Part shown: in pieces, positions 40,829-50,108 of the stretch | How the letters are laid out: every line of letters starts with the position of its first letter | Numbering within the stretch: the first letter of the stretch is position 1 | NCBI GenBank assembly: GCA_017519185.1 | Contig: JAFWSX010000023.1 | Span: 1 to 64,000, forward strand | Reading direction: 5' to 3' | Origin: Bacteroidales bacterium | GTDB lineage: Bacteria > Bacteroidota > Bacteroidia > Bacteroidales > UBA932 | Length of the DNA stretch: 64,000 bases | Program-made: the position numbers and the translations under genes | The notes under the pieces: model-generated | Database searches by the model: none | What the model was told of the DNA's origin: nothing | What the model saw: the letters and a program-made list of their open reading frames with translations, nothing else

Positions 40829-41530
40829 ATGAAAAAGATACTTCTCGTATGCTGCCTGCTCCTCGCCATAGGAGCCACGGCCAACGCACAGCAGCGGCAG
40901 CAGCAACAGCAGAAACCCAAAGTGCTCAACCTCGAACGCTACGCCCAGTCGAACAAAGACCTCGTCTACACCACCGGTCCCCGCGTGGTACTCTTCGGCG
41001 ACTCCATCACCGACAACTGGGCCAGGATGCGTCCCGGCTTCTTCGTGGAGCACGGCTTCGTGGGCCGCGGCATCAGCGGCGAAGTGACCGCCCAGATGCT
41101 GCTCCGTATGAGAGCCGACGTCATCGACATCCAGGCATCGACGATGGTCCTGCTGGCAGGAATAAACGACATTGCCGAGAACCTCGGCGACGAATATAAC
41201 GAAGACGCCACCTTCTCCAACATCCAGAGCATGGTGGAACTCTGCTGGATGAACGGCATCCGTCCCGTGATCTGCTCCCTGCTGCCTTCATACTCCTTCT
41301 TCTGGAGGCCCGAAGCAAAGAACCACCTGCAGAAAGTCGAGAGCCTCAACGCCCGCCTGCAGGAATACTGCGGCCGCCACGGCATCACCTACGTCAACTA
41401 CCACGACGCCCTGCTGAGTTCCGACGGTCACAAGATCGACACTAAGTTTGCTGACGACACCGTACACCCCAACGACGCCGGATATGAAATAATGGAAGAC
41501 CTCCTTCTGAAGGCCCTCGGATACAAATAG
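40829..41530 (+). CDS. secreted SGNH/GDSL hydrolase
   Basis: A 233-residue exported esterase: signal peptide, a Gln-rich linker (AQQRQQQQQKP), then block I LFGDSITDN with S59, block II GRGISG, block III LLAGINDIAEN and block V DTVHPN with D210 and H213. All four catalytic blocks are present. Likely a carbohydrate or lipid O-acetyl esterase. It is followed 6 bases later by the C69 peptidase gene. Confidence 0.88.
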   Translation: MKKILLVCCLLLAIGATANAQQRQQQQQKPKVLNLERYAQSNKDLVYTTGPRVVLFGDSITDNWARMRPGFFVEHGFVGRGISGEVTAQMLLRMRADVIDIQASTMVLLAGINDIAENLGDEYNEDATFSNIQSMVELCWMNGIRPVICSLLPSYSFFWRPEAKNHLQKVESLNARLQEYCGRHGITYVNYHDALLSSDGHKIDTKFADDTVHPNDAGYEIMEDLLLKALGYK

Positions 41531-41536
41531 GATATT

Positions 41537-42937
41537 ATGACAGACGAAGCTTGCACAATGATAATCGTCGGCTCGAAGCAGATGGCCGACGGCTCTATGA
41601 TATCCGCCCGCTCAGATGACTCCAGAGCAATAAGGGCAACCCGCCTGGCCTGGTATCCAGCAGGCAAGGGCCCTGAAGAATTCGTAGCGCTCGACAGACC
41701 TTTCCGCTGCCCGCTGCCTCCCACAAGACGCGCTTTCAGCGCCCTTGAAAGAGCCGACCTCCCCTACCACTGGGGCGAAGCCGGATTCAACGACGCAGGC
41801 GTGGGAATGAGCTCCACCGAGACCATCTTCTCAAAGGAAGAAGTCCTCGCCCTCGACCCCTACGTGCATGAAGGAATCGCAGAGAACTGCGTGTTCCAGA
41901 TAGTTCTCCCCTACATCTCCACAGCCCGCGAAGGCGTGCTGAGGGTAGGCGGACTGATAGAAAAATACGGCAGCGCCGAAGGCTTCGGAATAGCCTTTAT
42001 GGACGAGAATGAAACCTGGTATCTCGAGAACGCAGGCGGACACCGCTGGCTCGCCAAGAAGATGCCCGAAGACAAATACTTCGTGTCGGGCAACCAGGGC
42101 CGCTACCGCGAGTATGACCCGAAGGAAGACCTCGCATCGGCCGACCTCGTGGAGTGGGCCCGCGAGCATAAGCTCTTCACAGGCAAGTTCGACTTCCACG
42201 AGGCCTACTGCCTCGAGTGCAAGAACGACAAGAGCTACAACTACCCCCGCGTGTGGTATCTGCAGCATATGTTCACCCCGTCGGTAAAGACCGACGTGAA
42301 TGTCAACGACTTCCCTGTCTACCAGAAAGCAGACCGCATGCTGACCGTCGAGGACATCAAGAAAGCCTTCCGCTCGCACTACAACGGCACGGAGCACGAC
42401 CCCTACCTGCACTGCAACCCGAAGGAGCCCTACCGCCCAATATCGATATTCCGCACCATCAACACCCACATCCTCCAGGTAAGGCCCGGCCTGCCCAAGG
42501 AGATAGGCAGGCTCGACTATATGGCCGAGGGAATGGCCGACCTCAGCGTCTACCTTCCCCTCTACCAGGGAGTCACCTCCTATCCCAAGGCTTACGGCGT
42601 CGGCCGCAAGTTCTCGCAGAAAAGCTCGGCCTACTGGACCTTCCGCAAGGTGGCCGCGCTCGGAATGACCGACTACAACAAGTTCGCTCCCATCATCAAG
42701 AAGCGCTATGCGAAGTTCGAGGCCGATATGGCGGCAAGCCAGACGAAGCTCGAAGCTGCCTTCCTCAAGATGTGCAAGGGCCACGAGGACGCTCCTGCCG
42801 AAGCCATAAGCCTGCTCCAGAAATGGTCCGACAAGTGGCTCACCAAGGCCCTGGGGGTAGCCTCGGACCTCGAGGAGAAACTCTTCACCGAGCTCACCAA
42901 GGACATCGAGGAGAACTACTACTTCCACGGAGCATAG
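41537..42937 (+). CDS. C69-family dipeptidase
   Basis: A 466-residue Ntn-type peptidase. The N-terminal MTDEAC has C6 as the likely nucleophile after a short leader, followed by TMIIVGSKQMADGS. FNDAGVGMSSTET and MDENETWYLEN are family-typical. It has no signal peptide, so it is cytosolic and would degrade dipeptides. It is ended by a terminator that also closes the convergent barrel gene. Confidence 0.87.
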   Translation: MTDEACTMIIVGSKQMADGSMISARSDDSRAIRATRLAWYPAGKGPEEFVALDRPFRCPLPPTRRAFSALERADLPYHWGEAGFNDAGVGMSSTETIFSKEEVLALDPYVHEGIAENCVFQIVLPYISTAREGVLRVGGLIEKYGSAEGFGIAFMDENETWYLENAGGHRWLAKKMPEDKYFVSGNQGRYREYDPKEDLASADLVEWAREHKLFTGKFDFHEAYCLECKNDKSYNYPRVWYLQHMFTPSVKTDVNVNDFPVYQKADRMLTVEDIKKAFRSHYNGTEHDPYLHCNPKEPYRPISIFRTINTHILQVRPGLPKEIGRLDYMAEGMADLSVYLPLYQGVTSYPKAYGVGRKFSQKSSAYWTFRKVAALGMTDYNKFAPIIKKRYAKFEADMAASQTKLEAAFLKMCKGHEDAPAEAISLLQKWSDKWLTKALGVASDLEEKLFTELTKDIEENYYFHGA

Positions 42938-42955
42938 TGCTGCTCCAGGAAAAAG

Positions 42956-42987
42956 AAAACGGCCGGACAATCATCCGGCCGTTTTTC
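42956..42987. terminator. bidirectional terminator between convergent genes
   Basis: An 11-bp stem (AAACGGCCGGA at 42957-42967 and its complement at 42974-42984), a 6-base loop, A-rich on the left and T-rich on the right, so it can work for both strands. Confidence 0.88.
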
Positions 42988-43002
42988 ATTTATTACTGTC
43001 TG

Positions 43003-43635
43003 CTAATGTCTCTTCTTGAAGGTGAAGAAATATCCGACGCCCAAGCGCACTGAGAACGAATGGGTGGGATCAACCTCGAAGTTCTCGTAGAAGGCCTTGG
43101 TATTCTCGGGCAGGAGGCCGTAGTCGAAGCCGGCGAACAGCTTCATATGATTCCAGACCTCGAGGCCCACTGTGACGCCCAGGTCACAGTTGAACAGCTT
43201 GTTGTAGCCCAGGTCTTTCGGATGGATCTTGTCGCCAAGATTCACGCCGTACACGGGACCGTACCAGTCGTTGGTCATAACCCAGCGCATCGACGGTCCG
43301 AGGTCGAAGAAGAAATTGATGTTGTCTCCGGCAGGCCTCGTGAGACCGAAGTGGATGGGAAATTCCATCGAGTTGGTGTAGTAATAGAACGTATCCGGGC
43401 TGGTGGCCTTGCTCTTGTAGCTCGAACTCTCGAAACGGGGAGCGAACGACGCATACGTTCCGTTGTTCATTATATAGCGCACCTGCAACTCTCCGAAATA
43501 GCCGGGAGCGAAGGTCGCGTTCTTGTTGGTGTCACCACCGAGCACTCCGCCGGAGTTGGCGCCTATCGAGATCTGTGCGTTGGCCGTGAACACGCCGGCA
43601 AGCAGTGCGAAGGCCAATATCATCAACTTCTTCAT
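43003..43635 (-). CDS. outer-membrane beta-barrel protein (PorT/OMP_b-brl-like)
   Basis: A 210-residue protein with a signal peptide (LILAFALLAGVFTANA) from the ATG at 43635. Alternating aromatic strands such as YFGELQVRYIMN, YYYTNSMEFPIHFGL and FSVRLGVGYFF indicate an eight-stranded barrel like the PF13568 group. Its role in the outer membrane is unknown. It is monocistronic and shares a terminator with the C69 gene. Confidence 0.8.
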   Translation of the reverse strand: MKKLMILAFALLAGVFTANAQISIGANSGGVLGGDTNKNATFAPGYFGELQVRYIMNNGTYASFAPRFESSSYKSKATSPDTFYYYTNSMEFPIHFGLTRPAGDNINFFFDLGPSMRWVMTNDWYGPVYGVNLGDKIHPKDLGYNKLFNCDLGVTVGLEVWNHMKLFAGFDYGLLPENTKAFYENFEVDPTHSFSVRLGVGYFFTFKKRH

Positions 43636-43698
43636 CAGATATTCGTTTGAATGTGGAGCAAAAATAGCAATAATCGTGCTCATCTGCAAAGGAGGCCG

Positions 43699-45696
43699 CT
43701 ACAGCTTGGTGAAGCGCGCGGTCCAGCCTCCGCCGGGAGCCATATGGATGCTCATCGTATGACTTGCTGCAGACACCGATATGGTCTTGAACTCGTGGAC
43801 GAAGTCGCGGGCGGTACGGTCGGCATTCGGGCCGTCGCGGAAGATCTCCACCTGATAGCTTCCTGCGGGCAGGAAGGCGCTCAGGTCAAGTTCGAGATCG
43901 CGTGCGTCCCAGTCGGTCATCGCACCCACATACCAGGCCCCGCCCTTGCTGCGGGCTATTGCGGCATAGTCGCCGATGGCTCCGTCGAGAGCCACGGTCT
44001 GGTCCCAAACGGTAGGTATGGAAGCCATCCATTTCAGACAAACCGGCTCGGCGAGATAGCTTGTCGGAGCGTCGCAAAGCATTGTCAGAGGAGCCTCGAA
44101 GATGACGTATTCAGCAAGCTGGCGGCAGCGCGTGCCCTGGCTCATCGGCTCGCTGTTGACCGGACGGTAGTTGCGGCGTGTGGCGTTGCGCATCGCTCCC
44201 TGGGTGTAGTCGAGCGGACCGGCGAACATCCTTATGAACGGGATCTGCACATCGTAGGTCACCTGGTCTACAGTGGCCTGAGCCCATTTCATCTGCTCGA
44301 GACCGGCAACGCCCTCGTGGTTGATCACGTTCGGATAGGGACGCTGAAGGCCGCTGGGCTTGAAGGCGCCGTGGAAGTCCACCAGCAGGTGGTAGCGGGC
44401 GGCAGTCTCTGCCACGCGGGTGTAGAAGTCCACCATAAGCTGGTCGTCGCGGTTCATGAAGTCGATCTTGAAACCCTTCACTCCCATTTCTGAGAAGTGC
44501 TTGCAGATGCCCTCCACGTCGCGGTCCATAGCATAGTAGCCGGCCCAGAGGATGATGCCCACGCCCTTTGAGTTGGCGTAGCGTACGATCTCGGGAAGGT
44601 CTATCTCAGGGATAATCTGATAGAGGTCGGCCTGCAGGTTCACAGCCCAACCCTCGTCGAGGATGACATATTCGATGCCGTTGGCGGCTGCGAAGTCTAT
44701 GTAATACTTATATGTCTGGGTATTGATGCCGGCTCTGAAATCCACGCCGTGGATGTTCCAGTCGTTCCACCAGTCCCAGGCCACCTTGCCGGGCTTCACC
44801 CAGCTCCAGTCTACATCGGCTGCCGGACGGCTGAGTTCGTAGACGAGGTCGCTGTCGAGCAGCTGGCTGTCTTTCTGTGCCACGGCCACGATGCGCCAGG
44901 GCAGGGATGCTCCGGCGGGTTGTTTGGCGATATAGTCTTCGGTGGTGCGCACGATGCCCTGAAGCTTGTTGTAGCCGTCCTGCTCGATGAGCTTGGGATA
45001 GGGAGCGAACAGGCCGCCGAGGGCCGCTCCGCCGAGGTGTTTGAGATACATTCCGGGATAGTCCAGCAGGTCGGACTCAGTGATGTTCACCCTCCAGCCG
45101 TTGGCCATCTTGAAGGATACAGGAAGGAAGGCCTTCTCGCCCTGCTTCCAGGCGCTCAGGGGATGGATGTCATAATAGGCCTCGAAACTGTTGAGGAAGG
45201 GGTCGCGGGGAGAGTCCTGCTTCACATAGGGAACCGTGGCCTCGACATCCTCGGCGAAGCGGAACTCTGCCTGCTCGTCACGCACGATGAAGTCTTTCTT
45301 CGAACGGGAGACGAAGCGCCAGGCGATGCCGGCGTCATAGGCGCGGAAAACCACGTCGAAGGTCTTGTATCGCAGAGTCAGCTCGTTGTATTTCTCCTTG
45401 ACCTCGGCGCGCTTGTAGACGTGAGCAGCGAAGCTGCCGTCAACGGAGCGGCGCAGTGCCTTCTCGAAGCGTACGGCTCCGTCATAGGCGGTTCCGTCGG
45501 CCAGCTGCACTGAGAGTGTGGAAGGAGCCATCACGGGAGTTCCCTTGAAGGACAGCTGGTAGCTGATCTGTGGAGCTGCCTGGACGTCGAGCGAGAGCTG
45601 TCCGTCGGGAGAGCTGAGTTGGAAAGAGCGCGGCGCTGCCGCGGCAGAAAAAGCGACAGTCAGCAGTACGGTCGCCAGAGCGATGAATCTTTTCAT
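43699..45696 (-). CDS. GH97 alpha-glycosidase, retaining type likely
   Basis: A 665-residue periplasmic enzyme (signal peptide to AAAAP). It has the GH97 N-terminal beta-sandwich and TIM barrel (VAWDWWNDWNIHGVDF, IEYVILDEGW). D412 in GFKIDFMNRDDQ stands where retaining GH97 enzymes have the nucleophile; E461 and E467 in NHEGVAGLE are the acid/base candidates. This pattern points to alpha-galactosidase-like rather than SusB alpha-glucosidase activity, with moderate certainty. It is the last gene of the operon from 48867. Confidence 0.88.
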   Translation of the reverse strand: MKRFIALATVLLTVAFSAAAAPRSFQLSSPDGQLSLDVQAAPQISYQLSFKGTPVMAPSTLSVQLADGTAYDGAVRFEKALRRSVDGSFAAHVYKRAEVKEKYNELTLRYKTFDVVFRAYDAGIAWRFVSRSKKDFIVRDEQAEFRFAEDVEATVPYVKQDSPRDPFLNSFEAYYDIHPLSAWKQGEKAFLPVSFKMANGWRVNITESDLLDYPGMYLKHLGGAALGGLFAPYPKLIEQDGYNKLQGIVRTTEDYIAKQPAGASLPWRIVAVAQKDSQLLDSDLVYELSRPAADVDWSWVKPGKVAWDWWNDWNIHGVDFRAGINTQTYKYYIDFAAANGIEYVILDEGWAVNLQADLYQIIPEIDLPEIVRYANSKGVGIILWAGYYAMDRDVEGICKHFSEMGVKGFKIDFMNRDDQLMVDFYTRVAETAARYHLLVDFHGAFKPSGLQRPYPNVINHEGVAGLEQMKWAQATVDQVTYDVQIPFIRMFAGPLDYTQGAMRNATRRNYRPVNSEPMSQGTRCRQLAEYVIFEAPLTMLCDAPTSYLAEPVCLKWMASIPTVWDQTVALDGAIGDYAAIARSKGGAWYVGAMTDWDARDLELDLSAFLPAGSYQVEIFRDGPNADRTARDFVHEFKTISVSAASHTMSIHMAPGGGWTARFTKL

Positions 45697-45705
45697 AGCG
45701 GAATG

Positions 45706-46437
45706 TTATTTTTCGAAATGCTGATAATCTTTCAGGCTGGTCCAGGCCCCTCCCCAGGTGAAACCGTGGGCGATGAAGAGCTTGTAGGCCAGGTCGTCCC
45801 TGTCAATCTTGTAGGGATAGTCGCCATTGCGGTCGACATAAGCCTCCGCGGTGGAAGGCTGGATGACGGTCTTTCCGTTGTTGGTCTTGACATAGGGGTT
45901 ATAGAGCGGATTGAGGTCCACCGCCAGGCCTTTGGCGTGGTTCGACAGCTTCGTGCTTCCGGCTATCGCGCGGTAGCAGAACGAAGAGCTGTTGTTGGCC
46001 CTCATCGAGCTCTCGTCGTCGGCACCGTACTCGTCGATGCGCACCATCCTCTCAATGGGATAGCCCTGGTGGTAGAGCTCGCGGAAGATGTCGATCAGGT
46101 CGGCAGCGATGGCCTTGTTGCAGACCATCTCGCCGCAGAGCGTGTCGCGGTCGAGATTGACGTGCAGAACCCTGATGCAGCGCAGCTCCTCGGTGCTGAT
46201 GAGCGCTCCGCTGGCAGGATACGAGCCGCCGGCGACCATCGATGCCTTCAACGCGCTGTCGATGGGCATCACGGCGAAGCAGTTCTCCTCCCCTCCCCAG
46301 CTGTCGATCACCGAAGCCGTGACGGTGCTGCCCGCAACCCACTCCTGCCGGGGCGCTGCCTCAGGTTCCGAGGAGTCACGGTTGCAGTCCGACACCACGC
46401 CGGCGCCGAGCAGTACGGCAAGCAGCAGCCTTATCAT
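45706..46437 (-). CDS. M15-family D,D-peptidase-like protein
   Basis: A 243-residue exported protein. SNHAKGLAVDLNP carries the Zn-binding His and Asp of the M15 (VanY/D-Ala-D-Ala carboxypeptidase) family and YQHFEK the last His. The N-terminus ends VVSDCN, which is not a standard lipobox because Asp precedes Cys. It would trim peptidoglycan stem peptides. Its start overlaps the DUF1080 gene by 4 bases and GH97 follows after 9. Confidence 0.82.
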   Translation of the reverse strand: MIRLLLAVLLGAGVVSDCNRDSSEPEAAPRQEWVAGSTVTASVIDSWGGEENCFAVMPIDSALKASMVAGGSYPASGALISTEELRCIRVLHVNLDRDTLCGEMVCNKAIAADLIDIFRELYHQGYPIERMVRIDEYGADDESSMRANNSSSFCYRAIAGSTKLSNHAKGLAVDLNPLYNPYVKTNNGKTVIQPSTAEAYVDRNGDYPYKIDRDDLAYKLFIAHGFTWGGAWTSLKDYQHFEK

Positions 46438-47084
46438 TTGGCGAGACGGGTAACCGTTACGTTGCGGAACTCAAGCGGGCCGCCTTCGCTCTGAAGCGCG
46501 AAGTAGCCTTCGGTAAAGTTCTTGTTGGTCACGTGGTTCTGGTGAACTCCGTTGATGGTGATGTCCACGCCGCCGTCACTGGTGACCACGATCTCTGCAA
46601 GGTTCCACTCACCGTCGGCTTTCTCGCTTGAGTCTGCCGCCTTGCGTACCATAGGAAAACGGGGACGCTCTGCTCCTTCGGGAACGTCGAGCTCCTTGAC
46701 GTCAGAGCCGCCGAGCAGCACCACGTCACCTGCAGAACCAGCCTTGAGCTGGCACTCGATGGCATTCGGCCAGGCGAGCAGGCCGTCCTGCACGAGGCTG
46801 AAGATGCCGCTGTTGGTACCCTGGCCTACCCAGCGCCACTCAGCGCGGAGCACGCAGTCGGTGAACTTCTCGTTGGTGCGCATAAAGCCGAAGGGATTGC
46901 CGGCTATTCGGATGTTGCCGTCCACAACGCTGAAAACGTCAGTGGGGGCTACTGCGGGATCGTTGACAAAGAGGGTCCAGCCTTCGAGGTCCTTGCCGTT
47001 GAACAGCTGTATGACTTCTGGTTTCTGGCTGCAGGATGTTGCAAGAACAAGCAGCATTGCTGCGATGAATGATAACTTTCTCAT
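46434..47084 (-). CDS. DUF1080 (3-keto-disaccharide hydrolase-like) lipoprotein
   Basis: A 216-residue lipoprotein with lipobox LATSC (Cys18). The concanavalin-like fold signature LFNGKDLEGWTLF, the NSGIF segment and the LEFRNVTVTRL end are DUF1080. Members bind or cleave 3-keto sugars or glucans. It overlaps the GT4 gene by 4 bases at one end and the M15 gene at the other, so translation is coupled. Confidence 0.85.
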   Translation of the reverse strand: MRKLSFIAAMLLVLATSCSQKPEVIQLFNGKDLEGWTLFVNDPAVAPTDVFSVVDGNIRIAGNPFGFMRTNEKFTDCVLRAEWRWVGQGTNSGIFSLVQDGLLAWPNAIECQLKAGSAGDVVLLGGSDVKELDVPEGAERPRFPMVRKAADSSEKADGEWNLAEIVVTSDGGVDITINGVHQNHVTNKNFTEGYFALQSEGGPLEFRNVTVTRLAK

Positions 47085-48259
47085 AACGTATTTAATAATG
47101 ATTTCTTTTCGTGATTGGCGATGAGCCTCTGGTATTCCTCGTAGACATCGTCGACCACCTGGTCCCAGGTGCGGTAGATGTCGCGGAAGGCACCTTCAGA
47201 GACCTTCAGGTAATAGGCTTCGTTCGAGAGGATGTCCATTATCTTCTGAGCGTAGGCGTGCTCGTCGGCGTCGGCCAGGAAGCCGTTGACATCTTCGGTC
47301 ACGTTGCCGGCAGTGCGGGCGCCGCGCAGGAACAGCGACGGGGTGCTCTGGCAGGCAGCCTCGATCTGCACCAGCGAGTTGGCGTCGTAGAGCGAGGGGA
47401 ACAGGAACAGCTTGGCGCGGCTGTAGATCTTCTCGAGCATCGACTTTTCCTTCACCAGGCCGCAAAGCACCACATCCTCGTTGAGCTCCAGCTCAGTCAC
47501 GAGAGCCTTGAGCTTCTCCTCGTCCTGGCCCTGGCCCACGAACAGCATCTTGAAGCGCAGGCCCTTGTCCTTGACTATCCTGAGGGAACGCACGAGGAAA
47601 TCGATGTTCTTGATGAAGTTGATGCGGCCCACGAACAGCAGCACGAGGTCGTCAGGGTCGAGCCCGTATTTCTCGTTGACGTCGGCCGCCGCCAGGGCGC
47701 GGTCAAACACCGGCATGTGGTCGGTGGCGTTCTGCTTCACCTTGCAGGGAGCCGTGAGGGCATATTCGTGTATGTAGAGCTGGCGCACTGCTTCGTTCAC
47801 CGTCCAGCACTCGTCGCAGCCGTTGAAGATGCTCATTATGGTCATCATGGCGAGATTGACAGTAGACTGCAGCTTCAGCGTGCGCTCGAAATCCCGCTTG
47901 TACTGGGAGTGGATGGTCGCAACCACCGGCACGTCCTTCAGACGGGCGTAGTTCAGACCTATCAGGCCTATTGAGAACGGCGAATGGATATGCACCAGGT
48001 CGAGCTTGCTGCGGATGATGGCAGCCTCGAAGGCCGGGTCGAAATATGGCATCGGCACCGAGTAGTCGAAATTCCTGAAGTTGATGGTATTGCACCTTTC
48101 TACCGGGTATGGCACCCTGATATCGCTCTCCTTGCCAATGCCGGGAGCGAAAACCGTCACATCGCATTTCTCCACAAGCCTGCGGGCATAGCTGTCCACA
48201 ACCTTGATGACACCGTCCACCATCGGATAGTAAGCATCAGTAAACAATCCAATTCTCAT
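47081..48259 (-). CDS. GT4-family glycosyltransferase
   Basis: A 392-residue cytosolic retaining glycosyltransferase. RIGLFTDAYYPMVDGV and VHIHSPFSIG open the first Rossmann domain, and FVGRINFIKNIDFLV plus the late FPSLYDANSLVQIEAA (E-x7-E-like) are in the second. It resembles phosphatidyl-myo-inositol mannosyl or alpha-monoglucosyl diacylglycerol transferases, so a glycolipid product is possible. It sits between the AraC regulator and DUF1080 with 4-base overlaps. Confidence 0.85.
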   Translation of the reverse strand: MRIGLFTDAYYPMVDGVIKVVDSYARRLVEKCDVTVFAPGIGKESDIRVPYPVERCNTINFRNFDYSVPMPYFDPAFEAAIIRSKLDLVHIHSPFSIGLIGLNYARLKDVPVVATIHSQYKRDFERTLKLQSTVNLAMMTIMSIFNGCDECWTVNEAVRQLYIHEYALTAPCKVKQNATDHMPVFDRALAAADVNEKYGLDPDDLVLLFVGRINFIKNIDFLVRSLRIVKDKGLRFKMLFVGQGQDEEKLKALVTELELNEDVVLCGLVKEKSMLEKIYSRAKLFLFPSLYDANSLVQIEAACQSTPSLFLRGARTAGNVTEDVNGFLADADEHAYAQKIMDILSNEAYYLKVSEGAFRDIYRTWDQVVDDVYEEYQRLIANHEKKSLLNTL

Positions 48260-48867
48260 AATCCTTTTTTCTTTAACAAAACCCTGAATTTGCTCGGCGG
48301 CATTCCGATCCTCTTCTTGAAGGACGAGTGGAAAGCCTGCCTGTTGTTGAAGCCGCAGTTCTCGCCTATGGCCTCCACTGTGTAGATGGCATTTGCCGGA
48401 TCGCTGAACAGGGACACCGCCTTTGTGACGCGGTAATTATTCAGGAATGTCGGGAAGTTGCAGCCGAACACGTCGTTGATGAAATGGGACATGCGGGCCT
48501 TAGTGGTACCTGCCATTTTTGCAAGCGATTCTATCGACAGATTCTTGTCGAGATATATCTCTTTTTCTTCGAACAGCACCCTGAGCTCCTCGAGAAGCCT
48601 TGCGTCAACTTCGTCACATACCTTGGCGCTGTCGAAATCATAATCGTAGTTGAGAACTTCCGGGATGGCCTGCGCCTCGGCGCTCTTGGAGAGCAGGTTG
48701 CGGAGTTTGCGGCGGGTGTCGAAATACAGAAGGGCGAAAACCGCGGCAACGGCTGCGAAGATGACGGCAAGGGCGTTGTACTTCATCCACTCAGGCCAGA
48801 TGCTTATTGCGGCCAGAAGAGCCAGGAACAGCATCACGTATATTATGGTTTTCGCTTTCTGCGACAT
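48256..48867 (-). CDS. membrane-anchored AraC-family regulator
   Basis: A 203-residue protein with two N-terminal helices (residues 8-25 and 31-50) and a C-terminal AraC DNA-binding domain (LSIESLAKMAGTTKARMSHF and GENCGFNNRQAFHSSFKKRI). It is smaller than the usual hybrid systems and lacks a sensor domain. It heads the operon and overlaps the GT4 gene by 4 bases, so it may control the operon it leads. Confidence 0.82.
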   Translation of the reverse strand: MSQKAKTIIYVMLFLALLAAISIWPEWMKYNALAVIFAAVAAVFALLYFDTRRKLRNLLSKSAEAQAIPEVLNYDYDFDSAKVCDEVDARLLEELRVLFEEKEIYLDKNLSIESLAKMAGTTKARMSHFINDVFGCNFPTFLNNYRVTKAVSLFSDPANAIYTVEAIGENCGFNNRQAFHSSFKKRIGMPPSKFRVLLKKKGL

Positions 48868-49002
48868 TGTCCGGATATGCTTTATCCTGCTAATTTACCC
48901 ATTTTATCCTTTGCAGAAATTTATTTTTACGTAAAAAGTTCAAATGGTTACACCGCGCACCCAATCCTTACCGATTCGGACGGCTTTTATCTCAAAGTTT
49001 TG

Positions 49003-49010
49003 TATCTTTG
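49003..49010 (+). promoter_or_regulatory. -7 box (TATCTTTG) of the sulfonolipid operon
   Basis: TATCTTTG fits TANNTTTG and lies 24 bases before the ATG at 49035. The 167-base gap also serves the divergent AraC operon. I see no clear TTG at -33. Confidence 0.5.
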
Positions 49011-49034
49011 AAAATTATTGATTCAAAATTAAGT

Positions 49035-50108
49035 ATGGCAAAATTCAACATAAGCGGAATACAGCAGGTCGGCGTCGGCTGCGAGAATTTCTACGAAAGC
49101 TGGCAGTGGTACATCGACCATTTCGGTGCGAACGTCCGCATCCTCGAAGACGACACAGTGGCCGAGAGGATGCTGCCCTACACCGGTGGAAAGGCCCAGA
49201 AGCGTCACGCCTGCATAGCAGTGAACCTCCAGGGCGGCAGCGGTTTCGAAATCTGGCAATACTCAGAGCGCAAGCCCAGTCCTGTACCCTTCGACATCGC
49301 CGTGGCTGACACCGGAGTCTTCGGAGCCAAGCTGCGCAGCAACGACGTAGCCGCATTCCACAAGGAGCTCAGCGCCTCATACGACGCTGTCGGCCCGCTC
49401 TCGAAAGCACCCGACGGCAAACCCACGTTCTGGATCAGGGACCCCTGGGGCAACCATTTCCAGGCAGTGGAAGACAGTTATGTATTCATCGACCAGGGAC
49501 GCCACAACGGCGGTGTGTGCGGAGCAGTCATCGGAGTGACCGATATGGACAAGGCCGTGACTTTCTACTCCGAAGTGCTCGGATATGACAAGGTGCTTTA
49601 CGACCAGACAGACAAATTCGAAGACTGGAGCATTATGCCGGGCAGCGAAGGACGTTTCCGCAGAGTCCTGCTCGCCCCGTCGAAACCTCAGAAAGGTGCG
49701 TTCAGCGCTATGTTCGGCAGCAGCACCATCGAGCTTGCAGAGCCGCTCGACCGCAAGCCCCGCAAGATCTTCGAAGGACGCTACTGGGGCGACCCCGGTT
49801 TCATCCAGGTATGCTTCGACGTCACCGGAATGAGAGCCCTGGGCGAGTTCTGCGCTTCGAAGGGCCACCCCTTCACCGTGGACAGCTGCCCCAACGACGA
49901 GCGCTTCGATATGGGCGAGGCCTCAGGCCACTTCACCTACATCGAGGATCCTGACGGAACCCTCATCGAATTCGTGGAAACACAGAAAATACCCGTGCTC
50001 AAAAAGCTCGGCCTCTATATAGATATGACTAAACGCGACCCTCTCAAGCCTCTGCCAAAATTCCTGTTCCGGCTTATGGGTCTCACAAAAATCAAAACCT
50101 TACAATAA
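49035..50108 (+). CDS. tandem VOC-fold protein of unknown reaction, first gene of the sulfonolipid operon
   Basis: A 357-residue cytosolic protein from the ATG at 49035. Two VOC/glyoxalase domains (about 5-120 and 155-290) with end-of-strand metal-like residues, for example HNGGVCGAVIGVTDMDKAVT and YIEDPDGTLIEFVE. The stop and the next ATG share one base (TAATG). A lipid-pathway role is inferred only from coupling to the next three genes. Confidence 0.72.
   Translation: MAKFNISGIQQVGVGCENFYESWQWYIDHFGANVRILEDDTVAERMLPYTGGKAQKRHACIAVNLQGGSGFEIWQYSERKPSPVPFDIAVADTGVFGAKLRSNDVAAFHKELSASYDAVGPLSKAPDGKPTFWIRDPWGNHFQAVEDSYVFIDQGRHNGGVCGAVIGVTDMDKAVTFYSEVLGYDKVLYDQTDKFEDWSIMPGSEGRFRRVLLAPSKPQKGAFSAMFGSSTIELAEPLDRKPRKIFEGRYWGDPGFIQVCFDVTGMRALGEFCASKGHPFTVDSCPNDERFDMGEASGHFTYIEDPDGTLIEFVETQKIPVLKKLGLYIDMTKRDPLKPLPKFLFRLMGLTKIKTLQ

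Noticed and set aside
41831..42970. 379-codon minus-strand frame opposite the C69 peptidase
   Set aside because: The plus-strand protein is a full C69 peptidase; the antisense frame is low-complexity Val/Glu-rich and spans a terminator.
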